Shown: piece by piece, positions 15,201 to 22,452 of the stretch
Layout of the letters: each line of letters begins with the position of its first letter
Numbering within the stretch: position 1 is the stretch's first letter
DNA from: Chloroflexota bacterium
GTDB lineage: Bacteria > Chloroflexota > Anaerolineae > Anaerolineales > Anaerolineaceae
Assembly: GCA_012797815.1 (NCBI GenBank)
Contig: JAAZOK010000014.1
Span: 1-40,110, forward strand
DNA length: 40,110 nt
Direction of reading: 5' to 3'
The notes under the pieces: model-generated
Databases searched by the model: none
The model's input: only the letters and a program-made list of their open reading frames with translations
What the model was told of the DNA's origin: nothing
Position numbers and translations under genes: made by a program

Positions 15201-15816
15201 GATTGCGGTGGGCAATGACCAGTTCGTCATCGATCATTGCTTTCAGATCTTCATCGTTGAGGATCTCGACTTTGTTAACCTCGTGTGAAGTACGGAATCC
15301 GTCGAAGAAATGTAAGAAGGGGACTCGTGCTTCCAGTGTGGCTGCCTGTGAGATCAGAGCCATGTCATGGGCTTCTTGAATTGACCGGGAAGCCAGCATG
15401 GCATAACCGGTACTGCGGGTGGCGGTGACGTCTGTGTGATCGCCAAAGATTGATAATGCTTGTGCTGCCAGAGATCTCGCAGAAACATGGAAAACAGCCG
15501 AAGTAAGCTCACCAGCAATTTTATACATGTTAGGGATCATCAATAAGAGACCCTGTGAGGCTGTGAAAGTCGTGGTTAATGACCCGGATGTGAGCGCACC
15601 ATGTACTGCACCAGCAGCACCACCTTCAGCCTGCATTTCCATCACAGTAGGAACTGTTCCCCATATGTTGGGGATATTAGCAGCTGACCAGGCATCGGCA
15701 TGTTCACCCATGGGCGAGGATGGTGTAATTGGATAGATGGCAATAACTTCGTTTAATCTGTAGGCAACGTATGCTACCGCTTCATTACCATCCATCATTC
15801 GGAATTGACGCTTCAT
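12241..15816 (-). CDS. nifJ: Pyruvate:ferredoxin (flavodoxin) oxidoreductase, single chain
   Basis: A 1191-residue homodimeric-type PFOR, the usual full length. It converts pyruvate and CoA to acetyl-CoA and CO2 with reduction of ferredoxin. Domains in order: N-terminal pyrophosphate-binding half-site (DGNEAVAYVAYRLNEVIAIY and YPITPSSPMGEHAD), transketolase C-like domain, the gamma-type domain (FFGLGSDGTVGANKNSTKII), a two-cluster ferredoxin domain (CIQCGKCAFNCPHA near residue 694 and CTGCGVCVEYCPAKD near 753), and the thiamine-diphosphate domain with the proximal-cluster cysteines CAGCGETPY and the GDGWAYDIGYGGLDH motif near 975. Start is the ATG at 15816, eight bases after AAGGAG; the in-frame GTG at 15825 lies in that site. 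The enzyme points to an anaerobic life style. Confidence 0.96.
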   Translation of the reverse strand: MKRQFRMMDGNEAVAYVAYRLNEVIAIYPITPSSPMGEHADAWSAANIPNIWGTVPTVMEMQAEGGAAGAVHGALTSGSLTTTFTASQGLLLMIPNMYKIAGELTSAVFHVSARSLAAQALSIFGDHTDVTATRSTGYAMLASRSIQEAHDMALISQAATLEARVPFLHFFDGFRTSHEVNKVEILNDEDLKAMIDDELVIAHRNRGLSPDRPSIRGTSQNPDVYFQGRESVNPFYTKCPEITQAAMDKFATLTGRSYHLFDYAGAADASHVIILMASGAETTEETVKYLTKQNEKVGVLTVRLYRPFSTKHLMATLPASVESIAVLDRTKEPGSEGEPLYKDVVSAIQEGLAMGIAPFKKAPVVVGGRFGLSSKEFTPGMVKGVFDELKKSAPKNQFTVGINDDVSHSSLAYEEHFSIESDDTVRCVFFGLGSDGTVGANKNSTKIIGEETGNFAQGYFVYDSKKSGQMTESHLRFGPNPIKAPYLIGKGDANFVACHQFSFLEKYDMLKYAKPGGVFLLNSIFSKDETWEHIPNEVQKVIIDKKLRFYGIDAYEVARATGMGVRINTIMQTCFFAISGILPKDEAIAEIKKYIKKTYGKRGEAVINQNFAAVDSSLENLFEIKVPAQADGKIKMAKPVPAAAPDFVKNVLGKMISKDGDSIPVSQLPNDGTYPSGTTQWEKRNIALEIPVWEPDLCIQCGKCAFNCPHAAIRVKVYDGDLLKNAPATFKSLDAKFKEFPGAKYTVQVAPEDCTGCGVCVEYCPAKDKTDASRKAINLAPQPPLREQESENFEFFLDLPDPDRTTFEPDSVKNSQLLHPLFEFSGACAGCGETPYLKLMSQLFGDRAIIANATGCSSIYGGNLPTTPWTFNKEGRGPAWSNSLFEDNAEFGLGMRLTVDKQHEFAKELVKKLSDKIGGTLVDEILTADQSSEKGIEDQRARIETLKTKLANDKSQDARQLLSLADVLVKKSVWIVGGDGWAYDIGYGGLDHVLASGRNVNVLVLDTGVYSNTGGQSSKATPRAAVAKFAANGKDLPRKDLGMIAMTYGYIYVAQVAMGYSDLQTLRAFREADAYNGPSLIIAYSHCINHGYNMRYGMNQQKLAVNAGVWPIYRYNPTLKDEGKNPLKLDYKEPSIPVKEFAYNETRYKMLVQSNEERAEELMKHAEKDALSRWQFYSQMAAMDYSQPTAE

Positions 15817-15846
15817 GAATGACACTCCTTAAAAGATTGTTAGTTG

Positions 15847-15940
15847 GGATTTTGGGCAGGACGAGGTTATGAAAAGGGCTAAAAAAGAACGTTTTGCCCA
15901 AATCCGATTAATCATACCACTGTTCTACGATTAACGTAGA
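15847..15940 (-). promoter_or_regulatory. nifJ promoter region: extended -10, inverted repeat and leader hairpin
   Basis: On the minus strand an extended -10, TGGTATGAT (hexamer at plus 15911-15916), has no clear -35. An inverted repeat TCTACG-N5-CGTAGA (15924-15940) occupies the -35 region and could be an operator. Right after the expected start, GGATTTGGGCA (plus 15895-15905) can pair with TGCCCAAAATCC (15847-15858), giving a long-loop hairpin in the 5' leader that ends 16 bases before the ribosome site. Confidence 0.4.
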
Positions 15941-15944
15941 TTCC

Positions 15945-16472
15945 TCACGTTATACCGCCTTTTTGCAGTAATAATCCTAATGCGGCGAGCGATTTCCCAT
16001 CATGAAATTCGCCATCCGCGATCATCTGCAATACTTTCGGGATTGGTAGTTGTTCCACTCGCAAAAATTCATCCTCATCCATCTCTAACGGAGAAGAAAA
16101 CAGGTCTTGTGCCAAAAATGCATAATTGTTTTCGGTACAGTAACCGGGCGCCAAGTAATACGAACCGAGTTGTCGCCATACTTTGGCTGCCATTCCGATC
16201 TCTTCTCTTATTTCTCTTTTGGCAGATTCCATTGGTTCTTCATTTGCTTCCATGACCCCGGCTGGCAGTTCAAGCAGTTCACTATCGCTGCCGAATCGGA
16301 ATTGGCGCACGAACCAGATATTGCCGTCATTATCGACCGGAATAATAGTGACCGAATCACGATGGCTGATTCGATCGTAGTGCTTCCTGTTTCCGTTGGG
16401 CAGCAATACTTTAACCTCTTCCAGCGTATAGGCTCTACCCGTATGGACAGTGCGGATGGTTTCAATTTTCAT
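15945..16472 (-). CDS. NUDIX hydrolase, ADP-ribose pyrophosphatase type
   Basis: A 175-residue cytoplasmic protein with a perfect Nudix box: G-x5-E-x7-R-E-I-R-E-E-I-G-M, preceded by ELLELPAG, a segment typical of ADP-ribose and related nucleotide-sugar pyrophosphatases. The N-terminal strand block (NRKHYDRISHRDSVTIIPVDNDGNIWFVRQFRF) also fits that subgroup. It probably cleaves ADP-ribose or a similar nucleoside diphosphate compound. The ATG follows AAGGATTG on the minus strand. Its stop lies 129 bp upstream of the nifJ start; the nifJ promoter in between makes nifJ a separate unit. Confidence 0.9.
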   Translation of the reverse strand: MKIETIRTVHTGRAYTLEEVKVLLPNGNRKHYDRISHRDSVTIIPVDNDGNIWFVRQFRFGSDSELLELPAGVMEANEEPMESAKREIREEIGMAAKVWRQLGSYYLAPGYCTENNYAFLAQDLFSSPLEMDEDEFLRVEQLPIPKVLQMIADGEFHDGKSLAALGLLLQKGGIT

Positions 16473-16502
16473 CAGTTTTCAATCCTTTTTTGATCATTAA
16501 AT

Positions 16503-16532
16503 AAAAAAACCGCGGACACTATTCCGCGGTTT
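16503..16532 (-). terminator. Terminator after the lipoprotein gene
   Basis: AAACCGCGGA and TCCGCGGTTT (16507-16516, 16523-16532) form a perfect 10-bp stem. On the minus strand it is followed by TTTTTTTATTT. It lies between the lipoprotein stop and the NUDIX start, so the two genes are separate units. Confidence 0.88.
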
Positions 16533-16545
16533 CTCATCATATTTA

Positions 16546-17241
16546 TTATTGGGCGGAAGTATTGTAGAAATATTCCTGTCCCCAGCAATCCGTCCCATAG
16601 TAGGAACTGCAATCATCTGAATCCAGGCGCACAATGATGGTTTCGAATCCGCGCAACGCGTCAGGAATAGTGAGAGTGACCTGGAAACCGGGGCTGCCAT
16701 CCGTATCATAAACGGCGGTGCCAACCACGATGCCCTGTGATTCATCAGCACCATTGGGACGCATGGTGAAGGTTATATTCCATCCCTTCATCAACCAGCT
16801 ATTGGTTGCCTGCATGGTTACGCTCTGGTCCTTGATCACACTGACGGTACAAAGATAAAGACCCGGACCGCATGAGCTGCTGTTATAGTTCAATGTGACA
16901 ACGGGTGGTGGACCGGCAGTGGCAGTCGGCAGCGCGGGGGCTGCAGTGGCGGCTGGCGTATTGGTGGCTGCCGTGGAATCAGTTGTGGCGACGGTGTCAG
17001 CAGTGGCAGCTGTTTCAGAGGTGGCTTGCGGTGTGCCATCGTTGGATGCTAATGCCACAGCAGTTTGTGTTCCTGCAATGATCTCTTTCATCAATTGAGA
17101 TTGTGTAGAGACTGGATTGGGAAGTGTGGCATTGGATGTGGGCACACTCTCGGCAGTTCCGCTGGCAGGACGCACACAAGCGGAAAATACGATTGAAAAC
17201 AGAATTATTAGTGCTGCGGGGAAAAAGGTTCGCATTTTCAT
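16546..17241 (-). CDS. Secreted lipoprotein with Thr/Ala/Pro-rich linker
   Basis: A 231-residue predicted lipoprotein of unknown function. A signal peptide (residues 1-21, MKMRTFFPAALIILFSIVFSA) ends at a lipobox Cys22. It is followed by a low-complexity Thr/Ala/Ser/Pro linker (about 60-120) and a small C-terminal domain (about 120-231) that is rich in beta-type residues, with cysteines at SSCGPGLYLC and DDCSSYYGTDC that may form disulfides. I choose the ATG at 17241 because GGAG stands ahead of it and the signal peptide then starts at the N terminus; upstream in-frame codons would add 24 unlikely residues. Many Anaerolineae extracellular proteins have this linker style. Confidence 0.8.
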   Translation of the reverse strand: MKMRTFFPAALIILFSIVFSACVRPASGTAESVPTSNATLPNPVSTQSQLMKEIIAGTQTAVALASNDGTPQATSETAATADTVATTDSTAATNTPAATAAPALPTATAGPPPVVTLNYNSSSCGPGLYLCTVSVIKDQSVTMQATNSWLMKGWNITFTMRPNGADESQGIVVGTAVYDTDGSPGFQVTLTIPDALRGFETIIVRLDSDDCSSYYGTDCWGQEYFYNTSAQ

Positions 17242-17303
17242 GTAATTCTCCTTTATATTCTTCCCTCCGGATAATAGAAAATATTTTTCAATTCCTCTAG
17301 TGT

Positions 17304-17332
17304 ATGTTAGCACGTGAAAGATGGCACGTCAA
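17304..17332 (-). promoter_or_regulatory. Predicted promoter of the lipoprotein gene
   Basis: Minus strand TTGACG (plus 17327-17332) and TAACAT (17304-17309) are spaced by 17 bp, matching the consensus at 5/6 and 4/6 positions. The start would lie about 55 bp before the ATG at 17241. Confidence 0.45.
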
Positions 17333-17426
17333 GGAAAAGAATTGGGGTGAAAGGTACTTATAAGTTTCGCTTTTTCGTGAAGGAGAGGTTCGAATTATTG
17401 ATGAAGAAAATAGAAAAAAGGGACGT

Positions 17427-17864
17427 TCAGTTTTCGAGCCAGATAGTCACCGGACCATCATTTACCAGCTCGACCAGCATGTGTGCGCCAAAAATTCCCT
17501 CTTTGACGGACAGACCATATTCCCTCAGCGTTTCACAGAAAAATTTGATGAGTGGTTTAGCCTCTTCAGGAGGCGCAGCATCAACAAAGGAAGGTCGGTT
17601 CCCTTTTTTGGTGTTTGCCATGAGGGTGAATTGAGAAATGACCAGAACCTCTCCCCTGATGTCCGACACCGATAGATTCATTTTTTCCTGTGCATCCTCA
17701 AAAATGCGCAGATTGGCGATCTTTTTGCATAATACAGCAGCATTTTCCGCGGTATCTTCTTTCTCTATCCCTAAAAGGATCAATAATCCCTTCCCAATCG
17801 AAGAGATCTCTTGATCATCAACAGAGACCGAACTGTGAGAAACGCGCTGAAGTAATGCTTTCAT
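17427..17864 (-). CDS. dtd: D-aminoacyl-tRNA deacylase
   Basis: A 145-residue protein of normal DTD length. It removes D-amino acids (and glycine) mischarged onto tRNA. The two diagnostic motifs are present: SQFTLMANTKKGNRPSF (residues 77-93) and NDGPVT (135-140), the Gly-cis-Pro motif that selects against L-amino acids. The start MKALLQRV is the canonical N terminus; upstream in-frame codons lie inside trpS. It follows trpS by only 13 bp with a poor ribosome site, so translation is probably coupled. Pairing with trpS is sensible, since both act in tRNA charging. Confidence 0.94.
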   Translation of the reverse strand: MKALLQRVSHSSVSVDDQEISSIGKGLLILLGIEKEDTAENAAVLCKKIANLRIFEDAQEKMNLSVSDIRGEVLVISQFTLMANTKKGNRPSFVDAAPPEEAKPLIKFFCETLREYGLSVKEGIFGAHMLVELVNDGPVTIWLEN

Positions 17865-17877
17865 TACAATAAAATGG

Positions 17878-18864
17878 CTAGGGCAATCCGATCGCGTCGT
17901 GCACTTCGCGCATGGTTTCTTGCGCAATGCTGCGGGCTCGTTTTGCACCGTCTTCCAGAATATCCCATACATCCTGGGGATGTTCAGCCATTTCGGCTCG
18001 GCGAGCCCGGAAGGGTTCAAGGTGGGCGTTCAGATTCTTGGCATAGAGTTTTTTGCAATCCACACAGCCGATGCCGGCTCTGCGGCATTCAGTGTTTACC
18101 ATCTCGATCTCTTCGGGAGATGAGAAGATCTTGTGCATGGTAAATACATTGCACACATCCGGATTACCCGGATCGTTGCGTTTGATGCGCGCCGGGTCGG
18201 TGACCATTTGCATGACACGCTGTTGGGTTTCTTCAGGTGTGGCTGCAATTTCGATATGATTATTGAGACTTTTACCCATCTTTTGTGCACCATCAATGCC
18301 GAGCACTTTGGGAACCTTCGTCACTTTCATCTGGGGTTCGACCAGCACGTTCTTGCCATAACGGTAATTAAAGGACCGGGCAATTTCACGGGTAAACTCA
18401 ATATGCGGAGCCTGATCAACGCCCACCGGAACAAAATCTGCCTTATAAAGCATGATATCGGCTGCCATCAGAACCGGGTACCCTACCAGCCCATAATTGA
18501 CGTTATTAGGTTGTTCTCTGACTTTTTCCTTAAATGTTGGCAGATCGGTCAATTTACCTAACGGGGTAACCATCGAAAGCATCGTATGCAGTTCCATTAC
18601 TTCGGGAACATGCGATTGGATGAACATGATGGATTCATCGGGTCGTATTCCGGCTGCCAGCCAATCCAGAGCCATTTCAATGGTGTTTTGTTTTAGATCC
18701 CTGGTGGTTTCCATGGTTGTGAGTGCATGGATGTCAACGATGCAGTAAATGCAATCATAATCATCTTGCAGTTTTACATAATTCTGAATCGCCCCAAGAT
18801 AATTACCCAGATGTTGCCGACCGGTTGGTCGCGCACCCGAAAATACTCGCCCTTTTTTTGCCAT
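17878..18864 (-). CDS. trpS: Tryptophanyl-tRNA synthetase
   Basis: A 328-residue class Ic synthetase of normal length. The HIGH-type motif lies in RPTGRQHLGNYLG (residues 12-24) and the KMSKS-type motif in GAQKMGKSLNN (about 194-204). Other family blocks are YDCIYCIVDIHALT, IMFIQSHVPE and PVLMAADIMLYKADFVPVGVDQ. It charges tRNA-Trp in the cytoplasm. The C terminus shows the cysteine set CRRAGIGCVDCKK seen in many bacterial TrpRS. It lies 5 bp after the SelW-like gene and 13 bp before dtd, making a three-gene unit. Confidence 0.96.
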   Translation of the reverse strand: MAKKGRVFSGARPTGRQHLGNYLGAIQNYVKLQDDYDCIYCIVDIHALTTMETTRDLKQNTIEMALDWLAAGIRPDESIMFIQSHVPEVMELHTMLSMVTPLGKLTDLPTFKEKVREQPNNVNYGLVGYPVLMAADIMLYKADFVPVGVDQAPHIEFTREIARSFNYRYGKNVLVEPQMKVTKVPKVLGIDGAQKMGKSLNNHIEIAATPEETQQRVMQMVTDPARIKRNDPGNPDVCNVFTMHKIFSSPEEIEMVNTECRRAGIGCVDCKKLYAKNLNAHLEPFRARRAEMAEHPQDVWDILEDGAKRARSIAQETMREVHDAIGLP

Positions 18865-18869
18865 ACTTT

Positions 18870-19118
18870 CTATCCTTTATGATTCAAAAATATCAGATCA
18901 ATGATTTCATCAGGATGTGGTAACCGACCGCTCTTGTTTTTTGAGTAGATCAATTCGCCATCGATGATCACTTCGAAAGTCCCAATTTTATTGGATGGAA
19001 TTAATTCAATTTTTTCATCTGCCAAACCGAATTGTGCTTGAATAAGGGCTGCCAGGTCTTTGGCGTTCTTTTCAAACTGGCAGGGCACACAATATTCGAT
19101 GGATAAAGTTTTAATCAT
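18870..19118 (-). CDS. SelT/SelW/SelH (Rdx) family redox protein, Cys form
   Basis: An 82-residue thioredoxin-like protein of the Rdx family. Its redox motif is CVPC (Cys10, Cys13) after the first beta strand, where selenoproteins have CxxU, so this one does not need selenocysteine. The remainder fits the fold: helix EKNAKDLAALIQAQFG, then KIGTFEVIIDGELIYSKNKSGRLPHPDEIIDLI with the usual G-x-F-E-V and S-K-x-x-x-G-R-x-P. It is encoded directly upstream of trpS (5-bp gap). A link to tRNA charging is not obvious; co-transcription is likely. Confidence 0.88.
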   Translation of the reverse strand: MIKTLSIEYCVPCQFEKNAKDLAALIQAQFGLADEKIELIPSNKIGTFEVIIDGELIYSKNKSGRLPHPDEIIDLIFLNHKG

Positions 19119-19182
19119 TCTGGCTCCTGATTTGTTGTACCATTATAACGTAAACATTCTTTCCGTTTGGTAAAATCGAAGC

Positions 19183-19818
19183 ATGAGTGGATTTCAAACA
19201 GGCGTCCCTCCCTTAAAAAGGATCTTTGATGCATTAACCGCATTGATTGCGCTGTTAATCCTTTCCCCACTCCTACTGCTCATTATTTTCGTATCCTGGG
19301 TTAATCAGGGGCTGCCGATCTTTTATTCACAACAGCGCCCTGGTTTACATGGTAAGGTTTTCCGGTTGTGGAAATTTCGTACGATGCACGACAATCATGA
19401 CGAAAAAGGGGAGTTGCTTCCTGATGAGCAACGCATCACCCGCTTGGGAAGCTTTTTAAGAAGGACCAGCTTGGATGAGTTGCCCGAATTATGGAATGTG
19501 ATCAGGGGAGAGATGAGTTGGGTCGGTCCACGCCCCTTGCTGGTGCAATATTTAGAACGTTATTCCCCGGAGCAGGCTCGCCGGCACAATGTGCTGCCCG
19601 GCATTACCGGTTGGGCACAGGTCAATGGTCGTAATGCCATATCATGGCAGAAAAAATTCGAACTGGATGTTTGGTATGTGGATCACTGGTCTTTTGGATT
19701 GGACCTGAAAATAATATGGCTGACGATCTGGAAGGTCATCAGTGGCGCAGGGATCTCGCAACCTGGTAACGCGACCATGGAAGAATTCATGGGGAATAAA
19801 AAAGGAAAAAGTGGTTAA
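19183..19818 (+). CDS. PglC-like phosphoglycosyl transferase (sugar transferase)
   Basis: A 211-residue monotopic membrane phosphoglycosyl transferase of the bacterial sugar transferase family. It would move a sugar 1-phosphate from a UDP-sugar to undecaprenyl phosphate and so start a surface-glycan unit. Features are the N-terminal hydrophobic re-entrant helix (about 14-41), KFRTM at 64-68, the catalytic Asp98-Glu99 in [23 protein letters not shown], and [12 protein letters not shown]. It lacks the long N-terminal domain of WbaP/WcaJ. It is transcribed alone, away from trpS, and its stop codon overlaps the convergent BMP-like gene by 4 nt. Confidence 0.92.
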   Translation: MSGFQTGVPPLKRIFDALTALIALLILSPLLLLIIFVSWVNQGLPIFYSQQRPGLHGKVFRLWKFRTMHDNHDEKGELLPDEQRITRLGSFLRRTSLDELPELWNVIRGEMSWVGPRPLLVQYLERYSPEQARRHNVLPGITGWAQVNGRNAISWQKKFELDVWYVDHWSFGLDLKIIWLTIWKVISGAGISQPGNATMEEFMGNKKGKSG

Positions 19819-20813
19819 TTGTTCATGGCGTCCAGGGCATAGATGCGCCCGGCTTGGATTTCCGCGACCACTTTTTCTATCAATGTTTGTTTTCCGGGGC
19901 TGATGAATCCATTCTGTGTATCTGTCAGGTATAAGCTGGCATTGACGGTCTTGCCGCCGTTCCCGGCAATCACGTCATTCCAAACTTCTTTCATGGGTGA
20001 AAATCCATCGATCCGAAAGGTCCCCGCCCAGATGGCTTGTGCTTCGGCAGGGGGGGATGAAATACCGATGACTTTCACATTGGTCTGGGCGATAAAGGAA
20101 AACAGATCGGGTGAATATGCCTGCGGGGGGACGTAAATGAATAAAATGGAATTCGCATAAAGTTCATTAAACCCTGCGATCCATTCGGCAGGAGAACTGC
20201 TTTGCGGCAGCTCTTTTATCATGGGGTAGGTATTCAGGGGAAAAATCAACGCATTGCATAACCCGCAGAAATATTTTGCGCCATTGCGAAAAGCAGTATT
20301 TGGGGTGCTTTCTTCACTGTTCAACAGACCTGCCCCCCGGAAATTATCCGATAGCTCTTCAACCGCATAACCCGCCATAAAGACCTGGCTGTTAACATCA
20401 GCTTTGATGATGGTCACATTACCCGCGGGGCTCCAATCTTGGTCGCTTATCACCAAAAATTGAGTGTTGAGTGCGGAATTGGATAAACTACCGAGGTTAT
20501 CGGGATGGGATAAGAAAACCAGCACTTTTATATCACTGGTGATTTCGTTAACCTGGATTTCCGGTCGAGTTTCGAATTCAAACCCCGTACCTGCTGCCAG
20601 TTCCTGCAGGGTGCTGTTGGCTTGTTCCAGCGTCCAGGCATCCTGGGTATCACCGGTGATCAAAACCACGCGATCTGCCAGGGGCGTTGGGGTGGGAAGG
20701 GCTTCTACGGTCGGAACATCGGTCGGAAGGGCTTCCTCAGCTTTCCCTTTACATGCGATCAAGGGAAGGGTAAGAAGGATGAGCAGCAGGATCTTAATGA
20801 TTTTGTTTGTCAT
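19815..20813 (-). CDS. Lipoprotein related to BMP-family substrate-binding proteins
   Basis: A 332-residue lipoprotein: signal peptide, lipobox LPLIAC with Cys21, then a Pro/Thr linker (VPTVEALPTPTPLADR). The body resembles the BMP (basic membrane lipoprotein, Med/PnrA-like) alpha/beta binding fold, with segments such as ADVNSQVFMAGYAVEEL and VIGISSP. BMP proteins deliver nucleosides to ABC transporters, but no permease or ATPase lies beside it, so a sensory or orphan binding role is possible. The ribosome site is weak. The gene converges with the sugar transferase and diverges from the phosphohexomutase. Confidence 0.7.
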   Translation of the reverse strand: MTNKIIKILLLILLTLPLIACKGKAEEALPTDVPTVEALPTPTPLADRVVLITGDTQDAWTLEQANSTLQELAAGTGFEFETRPEIQVNEITSDIKVLVFLSHPDNLGSLSNSALNTQFLVISDQDWSPAGNVTIIKADVNSQVFMAGYAVEELSDNFRGAGLLNSEESTPNTAFRNGAKYFCGLCNALIFPLNTYPMIKELPQSSSPAEWIAGFNELYANSILFIYVPPQAYSPDLFSFIAQTNVKVIGISSPPAEAQAIWAGTFRIDGFSPMKEVWNDVIAGNGGKTVNASLYLTDTQNGFISPGKQTLIEKVVAEIQAGRIYALDAMNN

Positions 20814-20822
20814 AGGCGGTAT

Positions 20823-20852
20823 TTTACACCATGAAATAGGTTAAGTTATAAT
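20823..20852 (+). promoter_or_regulatory. Predicted promoter of the phosphohexomutase leader
   Basis: TTTACA (20823-20828) and TATAAT (20847-20852) stand 18 bp apart. The start near 20859 gives a leader of about 104 nt that contains the hairpin at 20898. Confidence 0.6.
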
Positions 20853-20897
20853 ATTACCGTGAAATCTGCATTGCATCATTAATAATTAACGCTTAAC

Positions 20898-20928
20898 CCG
20901 CTGTGAGTATCTCTCAGGCGGATTTTTT
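20898..20928 (+). terminator. Terminator-like hairpin in the phosphohexomutase leader
   Basis: CCGCTGTGAG (20898-20907) pairs with CTCAGGCGG (20913-20921) with one bulged base and a G-T pair, followed by a run of six Ts. It sits between a good promoter and the gene start, 35 bp before the ATG. The arms GCTGTG and TCAGGCG recur in the rpsU leader hairpin at 2617. Confidence 0.65.
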
Positions 20929-20962
20929 ATTGGAAATAATTCACTGATCAGGAGATGAAGAG

Positions 20963-22423
20963 ATGCCAATTCACTTTGGAACAGATGGGTGGCGAGCAGT
21001 AATTTCAGATACGTTCACATTCCATAATTTACGGTTGGTCAGCCAGGCTATCGCTGATGCGGTTGCGTCAGAAGGATGGATCAACGGGGCAAAGCCGAAA
21101 TTCCAACCGGACCCCAAAAAGATTGTGGTTGGTTTTGACACACGTTTTTTATCTGATCGTTATGCCAAAGAGGCTGCCCGGGTGATGGCAGCCAACGGGT
21201 TCAACGTTATGTTGTGCCAATCCGATGCCCCCACTCCTACCGTATCCTTTGCAGTGCGGGATCTGAACGCTATTGCCGGCATCATGATCACTGCTTCTCA
21301 TAACGCCCCGCGCTATAACGGAGTAAAACTGAAAGCCTGTTATGGTGGTTCCGCTTCTCCTGACCAGTGCCGAAAGGTGGAAATTTACCTTAACGACAAC
21401 GAAGAACAGGGGCGGGGACCTAATTTGATCGATTTTGATAAAGCCAGGACAGATGGGCTGATCACCCGCTTCAATCCTATCCCGGATTATTATCAGCATC
21501 TGCGGAAATTGATTGATTTCAACGTGATCGCCGAGAATCCCCAATATATAGTGGTAGATTCGATGTATGGGTCCGGCAGAGGTGTTATCAAAGGAATTCT
21601 TGAGGGAACCGGATGTGAGGTTTATGAGATCCGTGGTGAGATGAACCCTGGTTTTGGGGGAGTTCATCCCGAACCGATCGCCAGTTATCTTAAACCCCTG
21701 TCAGGTGCCATTATCAATGGCATGGGCACGCTTGGCTTGGCAACCGACGGTGACGCCGATCGCATTGGAGCTATGGATGAGCGCGGTATGTTTGTCGACC
21801 CGCACCGTATTATGGCGCTGGCGATCCGCTATCTGGTTGAGAAGAAGGGATTGAGCGGTGCAGTGGTGCGCACGGTATCCACCACGCGCATGATCGATCG
21901 ATTAGCCAAACGGTATGGATTAACCCTGTATGAGACTCCTGTGGGTTTCAATCATATTGCAGATCACATGTTAGCCGAGCAGATATTGATCGGCGGTGAA
22001 GAATCAGGTGGAATTTCATTTCTGGGACATATCCCGGAGGGAGATGGCGTGTTGATGGGGTTGCTGATCACCGAAATAGTAGCAGAATCGGGGGCTACCC
22101 TATCAGAGCTGGTGGATGACCTGTTAAAAGATGTCGGTCCGGCTTTCTACGAACGCACTGATCTGCGCTTGAATCGCCCGGTTGCCAAACAACAGATGGT
22201 TGAAAGACTGATTTCTGATGCTCCTTCTTCCATTGGAGGAGAATCCGTGGTGGAAGTGATTTCAAAGGATGGCGTGAAGTACATCATGGCGGATGATTCC
22301 TGGCTTTTGATCAGACCATCCGGCACCGAACCGGTTTTGCGCGTATACGCCGAGGGGCGTTCTACGGATATGGTGCAGGCGCTCCTGCAATTTGGCGAAC
22401 AGATCGCCGAGAATTTTCAATAA
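20963..22423 (+). CDS. Phosphoglucomutase/phosphomannomutase family protein
   Basis: A 486-residue alpha-D-phosphohexomutase, interconverting hexose 1- and 6-phosphates and so supplying sugar nucleotides for the glycan genes downstream. All four active-site elements are visible: the phosphoserine Ser112 in TASHNAPRYNGVK, the metal loop DGDADR (about 262-267), the sugar-binding GEESGG (about 344-349), and the phosphate-binding RPSGTEP (about 451-457). The ATG follows GGAGATG. Whether glucose or mannose is preferred cannot be told. It is a single gene with a weak hairpin after its stop. Confidence 0.95.
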   Translation: MPIHFGTDGWRAVISDTFTFHNLRLVSQAIADAVASEGWINGAKPKFQPDPKKIVVGFDTRFLSDRYAKEAARVMAANGFNVMLCQSDAPTPTVSFAVRDLNAIAGIMITASHNAPRYNGVKLKACYGGSASPDQCRKVEIYLNDNEEQGRGPNLIDFDKARTDGLITRFNPIPDYYQHLRKLIDFNVIAENPQYIVVDSMYGSGRGVIKGILEGTGCEVYEIRGEMNPGFGGVHPEPIASYLKPLSGAIINGMGTLGLATDGDADRIGAMDERGMFVDPHRIMALAIRYLVEKKGLSGAVVRTVSTTRMIDRLAKRYGLTLYETPVGFNHIADHMLAEQILIGGEESGGISFLGHIPEGDGVLMGLLITEIVAESGATLSELVDDLLKDVGPAFYERTDLRLNRPVAKQQMVERLISDAPSSIGGESVVEVISKDGVKYIMADDSWLLIRPSGTEPVLRVYAEGRSTDMVQALLQFGEQIAENFQ

Positions 22424-22429
22424 AGAACC

Positions 22430-22452
22430 TTCCAATTTTTGGAAAAGTTTTT
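22430..22452. terminator. Weak bidirectional terminator-like hairpin
   Basis: TTCCAA (22430-22435) and TTGGAA (22439-22444) form a 6-bp stem with a TTT loop, then AAGTTTTT. It lies between convergent genes, the phosphohexomutase and the membrane protein at 22451. AT-rich and short, so its strength is doubtful. Confidence 0.4.

Noticed and set aside
16895-17098. Plus-strand frame rich in Val/Ala opposite the lipoprotein linker
   Set aside because: It is the reverse complement of the Thr/Ala/Pro linker of the minus-strand lipoprotein, not a gene.
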